DNA from: Bradyrhizobium huanghuaihaiense
Lineage (GTDB): Bacteria > Pseudomonadota > Alphaproteobacteria > Rhizobiales > Xanthobacteraceae
Length of the DNA stretch: 64,000 nucleotides
Reading direction: 5' to 3'
Assembly: GCF_007830635.1 (NCBI RefSeq)
Contig: NZ_VLLA01000001.1
Coordinates: 777,868-841,867 of the forward strand
Each line of letters begins with the position of its first letter. Positions within the stretch are counted from its first letter, which is position 1. Under the pieces are notes generated by a model that saw only the letters and a list, made by a program, of their open reading frames with translations, was not told the DNA's origin and ran no database searches. The position numbers and the translations under genes are program-made. Positions 14,756 to 22,902 of the stretch are shown piece after piece.

Positions 14756-16819
14756 CTATCGCCACATTCCGCGCATCCGGGCGCCGATATCCACCTTGGG
14801 CCCCTGGCCGGCGGTGCGTGCTGTGGAACCGGCCGGCATGACGGGCCAGGCCGTGCGCTCGAACAGTCCGAGCAGCCTCTCGGGAATGAAGCGCGTCCTG
14901 GAGGCATAGAGGTGGCGATCACCCTGCGCGTGCTGGCCGTGGACGAAGAAACGCTGCGGCACGACCAGATGGAGGTCGTCCTTTGCTCGGGTCATCGCGA
15001 CATAGAGCAGTCGACGTTCCTCCTCGATCTCGGCCGAGGTACCGGTACCGAGATCGAAAGGCATGCAGCCGTCGACGACGTTGAGCAGATAGACCGACTT
15101 CCACTCCTGGCCCTTGGCGGAGTGGATCGTCGACAGGACCAGATAGTCCTCATCCAGTAGCGGCACGCCGGCCTGGTCGCTGGTCGCGTCGGGCGGATCC
15201 AGGGTGAGTTCGGTCAGGAAGCGTTCGCGCGAAGGATATCCGGAGGCGATCTGCTCGAGCTGCAGCAAGTCAGCCCGTCGCGTTTCAGCGTCTTCACGGA
15301 TGCGATCGAGATGTGGTTCATACCACAAGCGAGCCCGCTCCAGATCGGCTGGCCATTCCGAATATCGGAGATTGCCCAAGGTCTGGACGAAGCCCTTCCA
15401 ATCGTCGCCCGCGCGCGGCGGCGTCGGTATGCCTGCGAGCGCGACGATCGGGTCGGCGGCCTCCGCCATGCGGTCGAGCACGCGCTGCGCGGTGGCGGAC
15501 CCGATGCCGGGGAGGAGATGCAACAGTCGGAAGCCGGCGACACGATCTCGCGGATTTTCGGCGAACCGCAGCAACGCCAGCATATCCTTGATGTGGGCGG
15601 CGTCGAGAAACTTCAGTCCGCCAAATTTTACGAACGGAATGTTCCGGCGCGTCAGCTCGATTTCAAGCGGACCGCTGTGGCTGGATGTCCGGAACAGCAC
15701 GGCCTGCTCCTTCAGGAGCGTACCGGACTCGCGGTTCGCCAGGATGCGCTCGACGATAAAGCGGGCCTGGTCGGCCTCGTCGCGCACCGTAACGAGTTGC
15801 GGCTTGGCTGCGGAGGTGCGCTCGGTCCAGAGGTTCTTGGTGAAGCGTTCCTTGGCAAGACCGATAACGCCGTTGGCGGCGGCGAGGATCGTTTGCGTCG
15901 AGCGATAGTTGCGGTCTAGCGTGATGATGTTCGCGGGCGGCGAAAACTGGTCAGGAAAGTCCAGGATGTTGCGCACGGTCGCGGCGCGGAACGCGTAGAT
16001 CGATTGGGCGTCGTCGCCGACAACCGTTAGGCCTAGGCCTCCGGGCTTGAGCGCCAGCAGGATCGAGGACTGCAGGCGGTTCGTGTCCTGATACTCGTCG
16101 ACCAGGACGTGATCGAAGCGGCCGCCGATGTCATCGGCCAGGCCGGCGTCGCCGACCATCTGAGCCCAATAGAGCAGGAGGTCGTCGTAATCGAGAACGT
16201 TCTGCTTCTGCTTGGCTTCGACGTAGGCCGCGAACAGTTCCTTCAGCTCGGCCGCCCATCCGGCGCACCATGGATACGAAGTGCCGATGACCTGCTCGAT
16301 CGGCATCTCGCCATTGACGCAGCGCGAATAGATGGAAAGGCAGGTGCCCTTGGTTGGGAAGCGACTTTCGGTCTTGGAAAATCCCTTTTCATGCCTGACC
16401 AGATTCATGAGGTCGGCTGAGTCTTCGCGGTCATGAATCGTAAAGGCAGGGTCCAGGCCGATCTGTTCGGCATATTCGCGCAGCAGCCGGGCGCCGATGC
16501 CGTGGTAGGTGCCGGCCCAGGTCAGTGCGTCCGTCATGATGCCGGCGTTGTCGCCCAACACCTTGCGCGCGATGCGTTCGACTCGCTTAGTCATCTCGGA
16601 GGCGGCCCGACGGGAAAACGTCATCAGCAGGATCCGGCGCGGGTCGGCGCCCTGAACGATCAGATGGGCGACCCGATGGGCGAGGGTGTTGGTCTTCCCG
16701 GACCCTGCTCCTGCGATCACCAGCAGCGGCGGCGCCGCCAATCCTCCCGCGGAGCCGTGCTCAACCGCACGCCGCTGCTCGGGATTGAGGGTTTCGAGGT
16801 AGGCGGTTGCCGTCTGCAC
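14756..16819 (-). CDS. UvrD/PcrA-like superfamily 1 DNA helicase
   Basis: This is a 3'-5' DNA helicase of the UvrD/Rep group. The 687-aa protein shows motif I VIAGAGSGKT, Ia TFSRRAASEM, II LVDEYQDTN, III VVGDDAQSIYAFRAA, IV LDRNYRST, V STIHSAKGQEW and VI VAMTRAKDDLHL, so all helicase motifs are intact. The C-terminus after motif VI is short and lacks an obvious RNA-polymerase-binding tail. It starts with GTG at 16819. It heads or sits within a minus-strand array: two zinc-ribbon proteins upstream, SRAP and dinB downstream. This suggests a role in repair or in handling damaged single-stranded DNA rather than general replication, which a housekeeping UvrD elsewhere would serve. Confidence 0.93.
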   Translation of the reverse strand: MQTATAYLETLNPEQRRAVEHGSAGGLAAPPLLVIAGAGSGKTNTLAHRVAHLIVQGADPRRILLMTFSRRAASEMTKRVERIARKVLGDNAGIMTDALTWAGTYHGIGARLLREYAEQIGLDPAFTIHDREDSADLMNLVRHEKGFSKTESRFPTKGTCLSIYSRCVNGEMPIEQVIGTSYPWCAGWAAELKELFAAYVEAKQKQNVLDYDDLLLYWAQMVGDAGLADDIGGRFDHVLVDEYQDTNRLQSSILLALKPGGLGLTVVGDDAQSIYAFRAATVRNILDFPDQFSPPANIITLDRNYRSTQTILAAANGVIGLAKERFTKNLWTERTSAAKPQLVTVRDEADQARFIVERILANRESGTLLKEQAVLFRTSSHSGPLEIELTRRNIPFVKFGGLKFLDAAHIKDMLALLRFAENPRDRVAGFRLLHLLPGIGSATAQRVLDRMAEAADPIVALAGIPTPPRAGDDWKGFVQTLGNLRYSEWPADLERARLWYEPHLDRIREDAETRRADLLQLEQIASGYPSRERFLTELTLDPPDATSDQAGVPLLDEDYLVLSTIHSAKGQEWKSVYLLNVVDGCMPFDLGTGTSAEIEEERRLLYVAMTRAKDDLHLVVPQRFFVHGQHAQGDRHLYASRTRFIPERLLGLFERTAWPVMPAGSTARTAGQGPKVDIGARMRGMWR

Positions 16820-16879
16820 CTTGGGCGTCCGTTCATGGTTGGAAGAACGACGGTCAATGATTCCTGCCGTGATCGCAAC

Positions 16880-17332
16880 CTAGACCTCCCCTCGTCGAGG
16901 GTGACGCGGCTGCCAACCAAGTTGGAGCAAGGTCGCGGAGGGGCGCCGCCCGGCCTTGGCGCACTTGCGGCAGCGCAGACGGCTCGCAAGATCGTGCACG
17001 AAAGTGGTCGGTGGATGCTTGAGGGCTGCCAAATCGACATCGTTCGGGGTCTTGCAGCGTGAACACTGGATTTCCAGCCAGGGAAAGCCGCCGTTAATGG
17101 CCTGGTCAATTGTGGGCGAGGGGTCGATCGGCTCGCAATCGCTCCACATCCGCTCGTTCCAGCTTTCACAGAGCAGTTTGTCCGCCTGCTGGATAAGCGC
17201 TGCACCCTTGGCACGCATCTCCGACGACTGCGCAGCCAGAATGCCGGTCATCGCACGTGCTTTCCCCAATTCCTTCGTCAGAGCCTTTCGGTCTCCGCCT
17301 GACAGCGGCGTGGGGTGGTGTTTTGGCGCCAT
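16880..17332 (-). CDS. Small zinc-ribbon protein (about 150 aa)
   Basis: An N-terminal helical region (DRKALTKELGKARAMTGILAAQ) is followed by a probable zinc ribbon: WLEIQCSRCKT ... LRCRKCAKAGRRP, two CxxC pairs about 38 residues apart. Proteins of this layout are common in rhizobia as uncharacterised small genes. I prefer the ATG at 17332; a TTG at 17344 is also in frame. It is upstream of the helicase (60 nt) and downstream of a second CxxC protein. The ribbon suggests nucleic-acid or protein contact; the function is unknown. Confidence 0.65.
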   Translation of the reverse strand: MAPKHHPTPLSGGDRKALTKELGKARAMTGILAAQSSEMRAKGAALIQQADKLLCESWNERMWSDCEPIDPSPTIDQAINGGFPWLEIQCSRCKTPNDVDLAALKHPPTTFVHDLASRLRCRKCAKAGRRPSATLLQLGWQPRHPRRGEV

Positions 17333-17369
17333 CCGGACATCCAAGCGCAGACCAAACTCGGGGTGCAGG

Positions 17370-17765
17370 CTAGGTCATGTCAAATCCCGGCCAGCACCCG
17401 TCTTCTTCGTGTCTTCCGGTGCGCTGCTGGCAGGTGTTGTCGAGCAGCCGCTGCGCGACGTCCTTCCAGACCGCGTTGCCGCCATACAATCGGACTGCAT
17501 CGGCGGTCTGGATTTCCACGGTCCGCTCGCAGCGACGGCAGGAGATGCGCAGCACGTGGCGCTGAATCTCGGAAAGACGCCGCTGCCGCAGCTGGGCTCC
17601 GGTCGCATCGGCGCGAGGGTCTTTGAGGACCGATTCCCAATATTCCGCCGGGAGGGGAGCATCCGGAGCCGCAGCGGAGGGGGCCCGCCTGCGGATGGCT
17701 TCAGCGGCCAGCTTTTCCATCTGCTTTGGGGTCGGCATGCGCCAGCTCGCGGGTCGATCGGTCAT
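17370..17765 (-). CDS. Small CxxC protein (131 aa)
   Basis: A helical N-terminus (MPTPKQMEKLAAEAIRRR) leads to ISCRRCERTVEIQTADAVRLYGG, a half zinc ribbon. A second pair of Cys residues (NTCQQRTGRHEEDGC) could complete the site. The ending differs from the 16880 protein, but the two share the overall plan and lie 37 nt apart. It is divergent from ku with 146 nt between them, so a shared control region is possible. Confidence 0.65.
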   Translation of the reverse strand: MTDRPASWRMPTPKQMEKLAAEAIRRRAPSAAAPDAPLPAEYWESVLKDPRADATGAQLRQRRLSEIQRHVLRISCRRCERTVEIQTADAVRLYGGNAVWKDVAQRLLDNTCQQRTGRHEEDGCWPGFDMT

Positions 17766-17911
17766 GACGAATTAGAACATAAAGAGAACAAAAGTCGAGT
17801 CCGATCGTGCCCGCTCCATGAAAAAATCCTCCTCTTGGAAGGGTCACGATGTCGGAACCAAGCCGGGCCATTCGTCTTGAATCCAGCAATCAGTACTGGA
17901 GTTCCCGCTTC

Positions 17912-18835
17912 ATGGCCCCCCGCGCTAACTGGAAAGGCTTCCTGCGTCTTTCCCTCGTCACCTGTCCGGTAGCGCTCTATCCGGCCACGTCGGAATCCGA
18001 AAAAGTCTCCTTCAATCAGCTCAATCGGAAGACCGGCCATCGCATCAAGTACGCAAAGATCGATGCCGACACCGGCGAGGAAGTCGCCAACGAGGACATC
18101 GTAAAGGGCTACAAGGTCGACACCGACACCTTTATCGAGGTGACCAAGGAGGAGCTCGAAAACGTCGCGCTGGAATCGACGCGAACTATCGAAATCGACG
18201 AGTTCGTCGACCGCAGCGAGATCGACCCGCGATATCTGATCCGCCCCTACTATCTCGTGCCGGACGGCAAGGTCGGCCATGACGCCTTCGCCGTCATCCG
18301 CGAAACCATCCGTGAGATGAACAAGGTTGCGATCGGACGGGTGGTGCTGACCAACCGTGAGCACATCATTGCCCTCGATCCGCTCGACAAGGGGCTGATG
18401 GGAACGTTGCTGCGCTATCCCTACGAAGTTCGCTCCGAGAAGGAGTATTTCGACGATATTCAGGACGTCAAAGTCACCAAGGACATGCTTGATCTCGCCA
18501 AGCACATCGTCAACCAGAAGGCGGGTCACTTCGAGCCGGACAAGTTCGAAGACCAGTACGAAACCGCCCTGATCGACCTCATCAACAAGAAGCGCGCCGG
18601 CAAACCTATCACCGCGAAAGAGCGACCGCGTGGCGAGAACGTCGTCGATTTGATGGACGCGCTGCGCAAGAGCATTGGCGGCGCAAAGGCGGTAGAGGAC
18701 TCCAAGCCGGCCAAGAGGGCACGCAAGGTCGCCAGTGGTCAGAAAGAGATGCTGATGCCGATCGCCGGCAAGAAACCAGCGAAGGAGGTCGCAGCGAAGA
18801 AGCCGGCCTCCAAGCCGCAGCGGAAGTCGGCCTAG
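17912..18835 (+). CDS. ku: Non-homologous end-joining protein Ku
   Basis: This DNA-end-binding protein recruits the ATP-dependent ligase for end joining. The 307-aa product has the bacterial Ku core (MAPRANWKGFLRLSLVTCPVALYPA ... YAKIDADTGEEV ... IDPRYLIRPYYLVPDGKVG ... YEVRSEKEYF). A Lys/Ala-rich C-terminal tail (KPAKRARKVAS, KKPAKEVAAKKPASKP) is typical of the extended forms that bind DNA non-specifically. I chose MAPRANWKG (17912) as the start because family members begin there; an upstream ATG at 17849 is in frame and has a ribosome-like GAAGG. A decayed gene and the HAD, NUDIX and phosphoesterase genes follow on the same strand, with the ligase nearby. Confidence 0.95.
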   Translation: MAPRANWKGFLRLSLVTCPVALYPATSESEKVSFNQLNRKTGHRIKYAKIDADTGEEVANEDIVKGYKVDTDTFIEVTKEELENVALESTRTIEIDEFVDRSEIDPRYLIRPYYLVPDGKVGHDAFAVIRETIREMNKVAIGRVVLTNREHIIALDPLDKGLMGTLLRYPYEVRSEKEYFDDIQDVKVTKDMLDLAKHIVNQKAGHFEPDKFEDQYETALIDLINKKRAGKPITAKERPRGENVVDLMDALRKSIGGAKAVEDSKPAKRARKVASGQKEMLMPIAGKKPAKEVAAKKPASKPQRKSA

Positions 18836-18840
18836 CTGTC

Positions 18841-19173
18841 GTGAAACACCCGGTGACGCCGGACGGCGCTACTTCGTGGTCCGCGGCAGTCCCTGGCGGA
18901 TGGCGAATCCCGGTCCGACGAAGCCGAGCGAGCCGAGTTCGTCGGTCGGCTGATGGAACCCGGCGGGCGGTACGCGGCGCCAGGAAAGCGACCCATCCGG
19001 ACGCCGAAGCAACGGCGCATCGGGCGGTGGACGAGGTCAAGCAGCCGCTCGGCGAGCGCGGTCCCGTGTGGTGGGGCGACGAGTCGCCAAATCTCAACCG
19101 GCACGTGGCGAAGAATACACGTTATGCCGAGTGGTATGCGAAACTAGCTCGCTCCGACCAGGGAGGAATGTGA
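18841..19173 (+). pseudogene. Ku-adjacent small gene with multiple frameshifts
   Basis: Reading through three frames rebuilds a small protein seen near ku/ligD genes in rhizobia: TPDG (frame 1), RYFVVRGSPWRMANPG (frame 3), SDEAERAEFVGRLM (frame 2), then RRAVRGARKATHPDAEATAH and GERGPVWWGDESPNLNRH back in frame 1. At least three single-base losses lie within about 100 nt, so no intact product can be made. The open frame from the GTG at 18841 to the stop at 19173 is mostly the original 3' part. It starts 6 nt after ku. The cluster of shifts could also reflect poor sequence quality here. Confidence 0.7.
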
Positions 19174-19174
19174 A

Positions 19175-19837
19175 TTGCCAAAAGCCGCTATTTTCGATTT
19201 GGACGGCACGCTACTGGACTCGGTCGATCTCCACGCGCTGGCATGGCAGGAAGCTATGCTCAAGTTTGGCCACGATGTGAGTTTCGAACAGGTGAGAGGC
19301 CAGATCGGCAAGGGCGGAGACAAGCTTATTCCCGTCTTCCTGTCCGACGATGAACAACTGGACCACGGCAAGGACCTGGAAGAGTGGCGCGGCAATCGTT
19401 TCAAGACCGAGTATCTGCCGCTTGTGCGTCCCTTCTCGGCGGTTCCGGACCTGCTCCGGCGCGTGCGCGACGCTGGACTTCAGATCGCAGTTGCATCCTC
19501 AGCCAAGAAAGATGAGGTCGAGATGTACCTCGACATCGCAGGCATCGCCGACCTGGTGCATTTGAAAACCTCTTCCGACGACGTAGAAGAATCGAAACCA
19601 GCGCCTGATATCTTCGAGTTCGTCCTCAAGAAGCTCAAGCTCGAAGGCGCCGACGCCGTCGCGATCGGTGACTCGCCCTACGACGCCGAGGCAGCGGGGA
19701 AGGCTGGCATAACGACCATCGGCGTGCTTTGCGGCGGGTTCGCTGAGAGTTCGCTGAGGCAAGCCGGATGCGTCGAGGTGTATCCGGGGCCTGCTGCGCT
19801 ACTAGCCCTTTTCGAACATTCGTTGCTGCGCAAGTAG
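19175..19837 (+). CDS. HAD-superfamily phosphatase
   Basis: This is a predicted small-molecule phosphatase of the beta-phosphoglucomutase/Gph type. Motif I is FDLDGTLLDS (nucleophile Asp), motif II VASSAK, motif III ESKPAPDIF (Lys), and motif IV AIGDSPYDAEAA (acidic pair). The helical cap (about residues 16-85) suits a C1-type HAD. At 220 aa it is a normal length. The start is TTG at 19175 behind GGAGGAA. It lies in the ku cluster with NUDIX and phosphoesterase genes, which suggests clean-up of damaged or modified nucleotides; the substrate is not readable. Confidence 0.9.
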   Translation: MPKAAIFDLDGTLLDSVDLHALAWQEAMLKFGHDVSFEQVRGQIGKGGDKLIPVFLSDDEQLDHGKDLEEWRGNRFKTEYLPLVRPFSAVPDLLRRVRDAGLQIAVASSAKKDEVEMYLDIAGIADLVHLKTSSDDVEESKPAPDIFEFVLKKLKLEGADAVAIGDSPYDAEAAGKAGITTIGVLCGGFAESSLRQAGCVEVYPGPAALLALFEHSLLRK

Positions 19838-19905
19838 CCAGACGTCGCGCCTCAGATCCTGCGCCGTTGCTCAGCTCTTGAGTTTCCCCGCAAAATAGGA
19901 GTGAT

Positions 19906-20409
19906 ATGGCAGCGCTGACAAAGACTTCCAAGCGATCGACGTTGAGCGCCGGCATTCTGGCCTACCGGCAAGGCGCTCGGGGGCTCGAGGTCCTGCTCGT
20001 TCACCCCGGTGGTCCGTTCTGGCGCAAGAAAGATGGTGGCGCCTGGTCTATTCCGAAGGGTGAAATCGATGCCGCGGAAGACCCAGAGCAGGCCGCGCGA
20101 CGTGAATTTGCCGAAGAACTCGGCAGCAGCGCCTCGATTGGTCGGCTGCAGGCCTTAGGGGAGGTTCGCCAGCGAGGAGGGAAACGCGTGATCGCATTCA
20201 CCGGCGAGGGCCATTTTGACCCCACGGCCCTGGCGAGCAACACGTTCGATATCGAATGGCCGCCCCGAAGCGGTCGGCGACAGAACTTTCCCGAAGTCGA
20301 CCGCGCGGAATGGTTCGATATCGAGTTCGCACGAACAAAGATACTCTCCGGGCAAGTGGAGCTTCTCGATCGTCTTTTGGCGATGACGGGTGAGAGCGCA
20401 GGGAAATGA
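19906..20409 (+). CDS. NUDIX hydrolase
   Basis: This enzyme hydrolyses nucleoside diphosphate-linked compounds. The complete NUDIX box G-x5-E-x7-R-E-U-x-E-E-x-G-U is seen in GEIDAAEDPEQAARREFAEELGS (split as GEIDAAE / DPEQAAR / REFAEELGS). The product is 167 aa, with RKKDGGAWSIPKG before the box as in the Ap4A hydrolase-like/YjiF-type group. The stop overlaps the next gene by 4 nt (ATGA). It belongs to the ku-ligase neighbourhood, where a sanitising role is plausible. Confidence 0.92.
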   Translation: MAALTKTSKRSTLSAGILAYRQGARGLEVLLVHPGGPFWRKKDGGAWSIPKGEIDAAEDPEQAARREFAEELGSSASIGRLQALGEVRQRGGKRVIAFTGEGHFDPTALASNTFDIEWPPRSGRRQNFPEVDRAEWFDIEFARTKILSGQVELLDRLLAMTGESAGK

Positions 20410-20870
20410 CGTTCAAGATTGGAATCATTTCGGACACGCATGGCCTGTTGAGGCCCGCGGCAGAACAACGCCTGGCGGGCGTCGACCACATCGTTCACGC
20501 CGGGGACATCGGGCGCCCCGAGATCGTCGACGCGCTTCGCAGGATCGCGCCCGTCACCGCCATCCGTGGAAACGTGGACAGCGGCGAGTGGGCCCACGAA
20601 TACCCCGATACGAAACTGGTGCGCCTGGCGGGAACGTCGATCTACATTCTGCACGACCTGAAGACGCTGCAGGTCGACCCCGGCGCCGATATCGACGTGA
20701 TCATTTCCGGACATTCCCACGTAGCGAAGATCGACACGGTCGGCGGCGTTCTCTATCTGAATCCCGGCAGCGCGGGACGGCGACGCTTCAAGCTGCCGAT
20801 TACGCTTGCGATGCTCGAAGTCACGCCTGAGGGCATGCGACCGGAAATCCACGACCTCGGAGGCGACTGA
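20406..20870 (+). CDS. YfcE-type metallophosphoesterase
   Basis: This compact phosphodiesterase of the YfcE/MJ0936 family is 154 aa. Motifs are IISDTHG (DxH), VHAGDIG (GD), IRGNVD (GNxD in place of GNHE), and ISGHSHVAK (GHSH). It is co-translated with the NUDIX gene (ATGA overlap). The end faces the ligase gene tail to tail with 85 nt between. It is not closely similar to the phosphoesterase at 11579, which has the longer GNHE/GHTH form. Confidence 0.92.
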   Translation: MTFKIGIISDTHGLLRPAAEQRLAGVDHIVHAGDIGRPEIVDALRRIAPVTAIRGNVDSGEWAHEYPDTKLVRLAGTSIYILHDLKTLQVDPGADIDVIISGHSHVAKIDTVGGVLYLNPGSAGRRRFKLPITLAMLEVTPEGMRPEIHDLGGD

Positions 20871-20955
20871 ACACACGACCGGGGAGGGGAATTCACAGCG
20901 GAGGAGGTGAAGGCGTTAATTCGTTCCGTTTGCCGGTTACACCCGAAGGGAAGCG

Positions 20956-21903
20956 CTATTTGCGCGGACGTTCTCGTTCGCGCACGACATCCTTCGCCCG
21001 CTTGTCGGACCTGAGCCCGAGGTAGACGGGTTGGCGCAGGTCGCCCTTGCTCGTCCACTCCGCGAATTTCACCTCAGCAACCAACGAGGGCTTTACCCAT
21101 GTCGTGGCGGCCTCGTCCTTCACTTTGGAAGGGAAGGGTGATTTAGGGACCGTCAGCTTCACGAGCTTGGCATGGAGGTCTTCCAGGACCTTGTGGCTGA
21201 AGCCAGTGCCGACATGTCCGATGTAGCGCCATGCGTCGTCTTCCCGTACGGCGAGGACCAGGGCGCCGAAGAACGGCCTGGTGCGCCTGGGCGCTGTGAA
21301 GCCGGCGATCACCACTTCCTGTCGCTTTGTTGTCTTGATCTTCAGCCAATCCGAGGTCCTGTTTCCGGACGCATACGCGCTGTCGGCGCGCTTCGCCATG
21401 ACGCCTTCCAGACCCTTCCGCTCTGCCTCGGCGAAGAATTTTGTTCCGTTCCCTTTGCGGTGATGGCTGAAGGCGATCAGCTTGTCGCGCGGTAGAATCG
21501 CCTTTAGCCGCTTCTTGCGCTCGAGGAGAGGCTGCTTGCGCAAGTCGACTTCGTTTTCAAACATGAGATCGAAGGCGCAATACAGGAGCTTCGCCTCATG
21601 GCGCAGCGCGTTCTGCAGCAGCTGGAAATGCGAGACGCCGTCCTTTCCGATCGCCACGAGTTCGCCGTCGATCACAGTGTCGCCCTGCACGCCCTCCAGC
21701 GCTTTGGCGACCTCCATATAGCTGCGGCTGATGATCTTGCCATTGCGGCTGTAAAGGGCAACCTTGCCCCGCCGGATTTCCGCGATCATCCGGAAGCCAT
21801 CGTACTTGTCCTCGAAAACCCAGCCGGGATCATCGAACGGCGCGTCGGTGAGCGTGGCGAGCATCGGCTGCAAGCGCTTGGGCAGGGTCGACGTCCGGCT
21901 CAT
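20956..21903 (-). CDS. Stand-alone ATP-dependent DNA ligase (LigD-type ligase domain)
   Basis: This enzyme seals DNA nicks using ATP, probably with Ku in end joining. The 315-aa product contains only ligase: adenylation motif EDKYDGFRM (nucleophile Lys), VIDGELVAI (III), AFDLMFENEVDLR (IIIa), EGVMAKRADSAY (IV), DWLKIKT (V), then an OB-fold (VVIAGFTAPRRTRPFFGALVL, YIGHVGTGFS). No polymerase/primase or phosphoesterase domain is attached, unlike full LigD. I start at MSRTSTLPKRL (ATG at 21903); the longer open frame upstream is not protein-like. It is convergent with the phosphoesterase gene. Two other ligase genes in the window are relics, so this may be the only working copy here. Confidence 0.93.
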   Translation of the reverse strand: MSRTSTLPKRLQPMLATLTDAPFDDPGWVFEDKYDGFRMIAEIRRGKVALYSRNGKIISRSYMEVAKALEGVQGDTVIDGELVAIGKDGVSHFQLLQNALRHEAKLLYCAFDLMFENEVDLRKQPLLERKKRLKAILPRDKLIAFSHHRKGNGTKFFAEAERKGLEGVMAKRADSAYASGNRTSDWLKIKTTKRQEVVIAGFTAPRRTRPFFGALVLAVREDDAWRYIGHVGTGFSHKVLEDLHAKLVKLTVPKSPFPSKVKDEAATTWVKPSLVAEVKFAEWTSKGDLRQPVYLGLRSDKRAKDVVRERERPRK

Positions 21904-22041
21904 TCGAGGCCAATCCTTAAGAGCACGTTGCGAAATGCACGGACGTCCTTCAAGGATGAGGGAACGCTTTGAGGCCGCGTCGTGTTCCACAGGCGTCGGG
22001 GCACGCGAGCTGGACGATTTCGGTAAGGGCGGATCAGACCG

Positions 22042-22650
22042 ATGGCCAGAAAATTGAAGACCTACCAGACCTCGCTGGGCTTTTTCGATCAGGCGATCGC
22101 CGCGCCATCCATGAAGGCGGCTCTGGAGGCGTGGGGCGCCGATAGTAACCTCTTCCACCAGGGCGCGGCAAAGGAGAGCCACGATCCGGAGGTCGTCGCA
22201 GCGACCATGGCAAAGCCCGGCGTCGTTCTGAGGCGCCCGGTTGGAACCGACCGACCCTTCAGCGAACATGCCGAGCTGCCCACCGATCTTGGCGGACGAC
22301 GGACAAGCGAAGGCCACCCGAAAGAGCTTAAGGACGAAAAGCGTTCCTCTCGCCCCGTCGACAAGGCGGCGGAGCGAAAAGCCGCTCTCGCCTACGAACG
22401 GGAGCAGAGGCGCCGCGAGCTTGAACGAGCGAAGGAAGAGGCCGCCAGGCAAAAAGCGCGTAAACGCGGTCAGCAGATGGTCGACGAGGCGCAGGCCGCG
22501 TTGGACAAGGCCGAGCAGGAACATGCGAAGCGGGCTGCCGCCATCCAGGCCGAGGTCGAGACTCTCGAGAAGAAATCGCAAACCGAAGAAGCCCGCTGGG
22601 ACAAGGAGAAGGAGCGATTGGAAGCTGCGCTCCGGCGCGCGCGGGGGTAG
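22042..22650 (+). CDS. Coiled-coil protein near the ligase (202 aa)
   Basis: The N-terminal 65 residues look folded (KLKTYQTSLGFFDQAIAAPSMKAALEAWGADSNLFHQG, KPGVVLRRPVG). This is a pattern I associate with small genes next to ku/ligD in rhizobia that are often mislabelled TolA-like. Residues about 105-200 form a long Glu/Lys/Arg/Ala coiled coil (KAALAYEREQRRRELERAKEEAARQKA). There is no signal peptide or membrane helix. It is divergent from the ligase (138 nt). A structural or scaffolding role in end joining is only inference. Confidence 0.75.
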   Translation: MARKLKTYQTSLGFFDQAIAAPSMKAALEAWGADSNLFHQGAAKESHDPEVVAATMAKPGVVLRRPVGTDRPFSEHAELPTDLGGRRTSEGHPKELKDEKRSSRPVDKAAERKAALAYEREQRRRELERAKEEAARQKARKRGQQMVDEAQAALDKAEQEHAKRAAAIQAEVETLEKKSQTEEARWDKEKERLEAALRRARG

Positions 22651-22902
22651 CTAACCGATCTTGGTCGGCAGCACTCACGAGCAGCGCGCCAAGCAGTTAA
22701 GTGGACCGGCACGACGTAGAGCTATGGCAGCTTGAAAATAGCGACGTTCACGCGCAAACAGTAAGGCGGCTGGGTTGCTCAAAATTGATTAGGCCGTGTA
22801 CCTATAAACCCGGCGACGTCATGTGACCGGTGACTACGACCGCTTTGTCCTATAGCGACCAAGTTCGTGGGTGAGAGCAGCGAAGCCAAGCTCGATTGGG
22901 TT

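Noticed and set aside
21904..22581. Long N-terminal extension of the ligase frame
   Set aside because: The extension is antisense to the coiled-coil gene, is Leu/Arg-rich shadow sequence, and ligase homology begins at the ATG at 21903.
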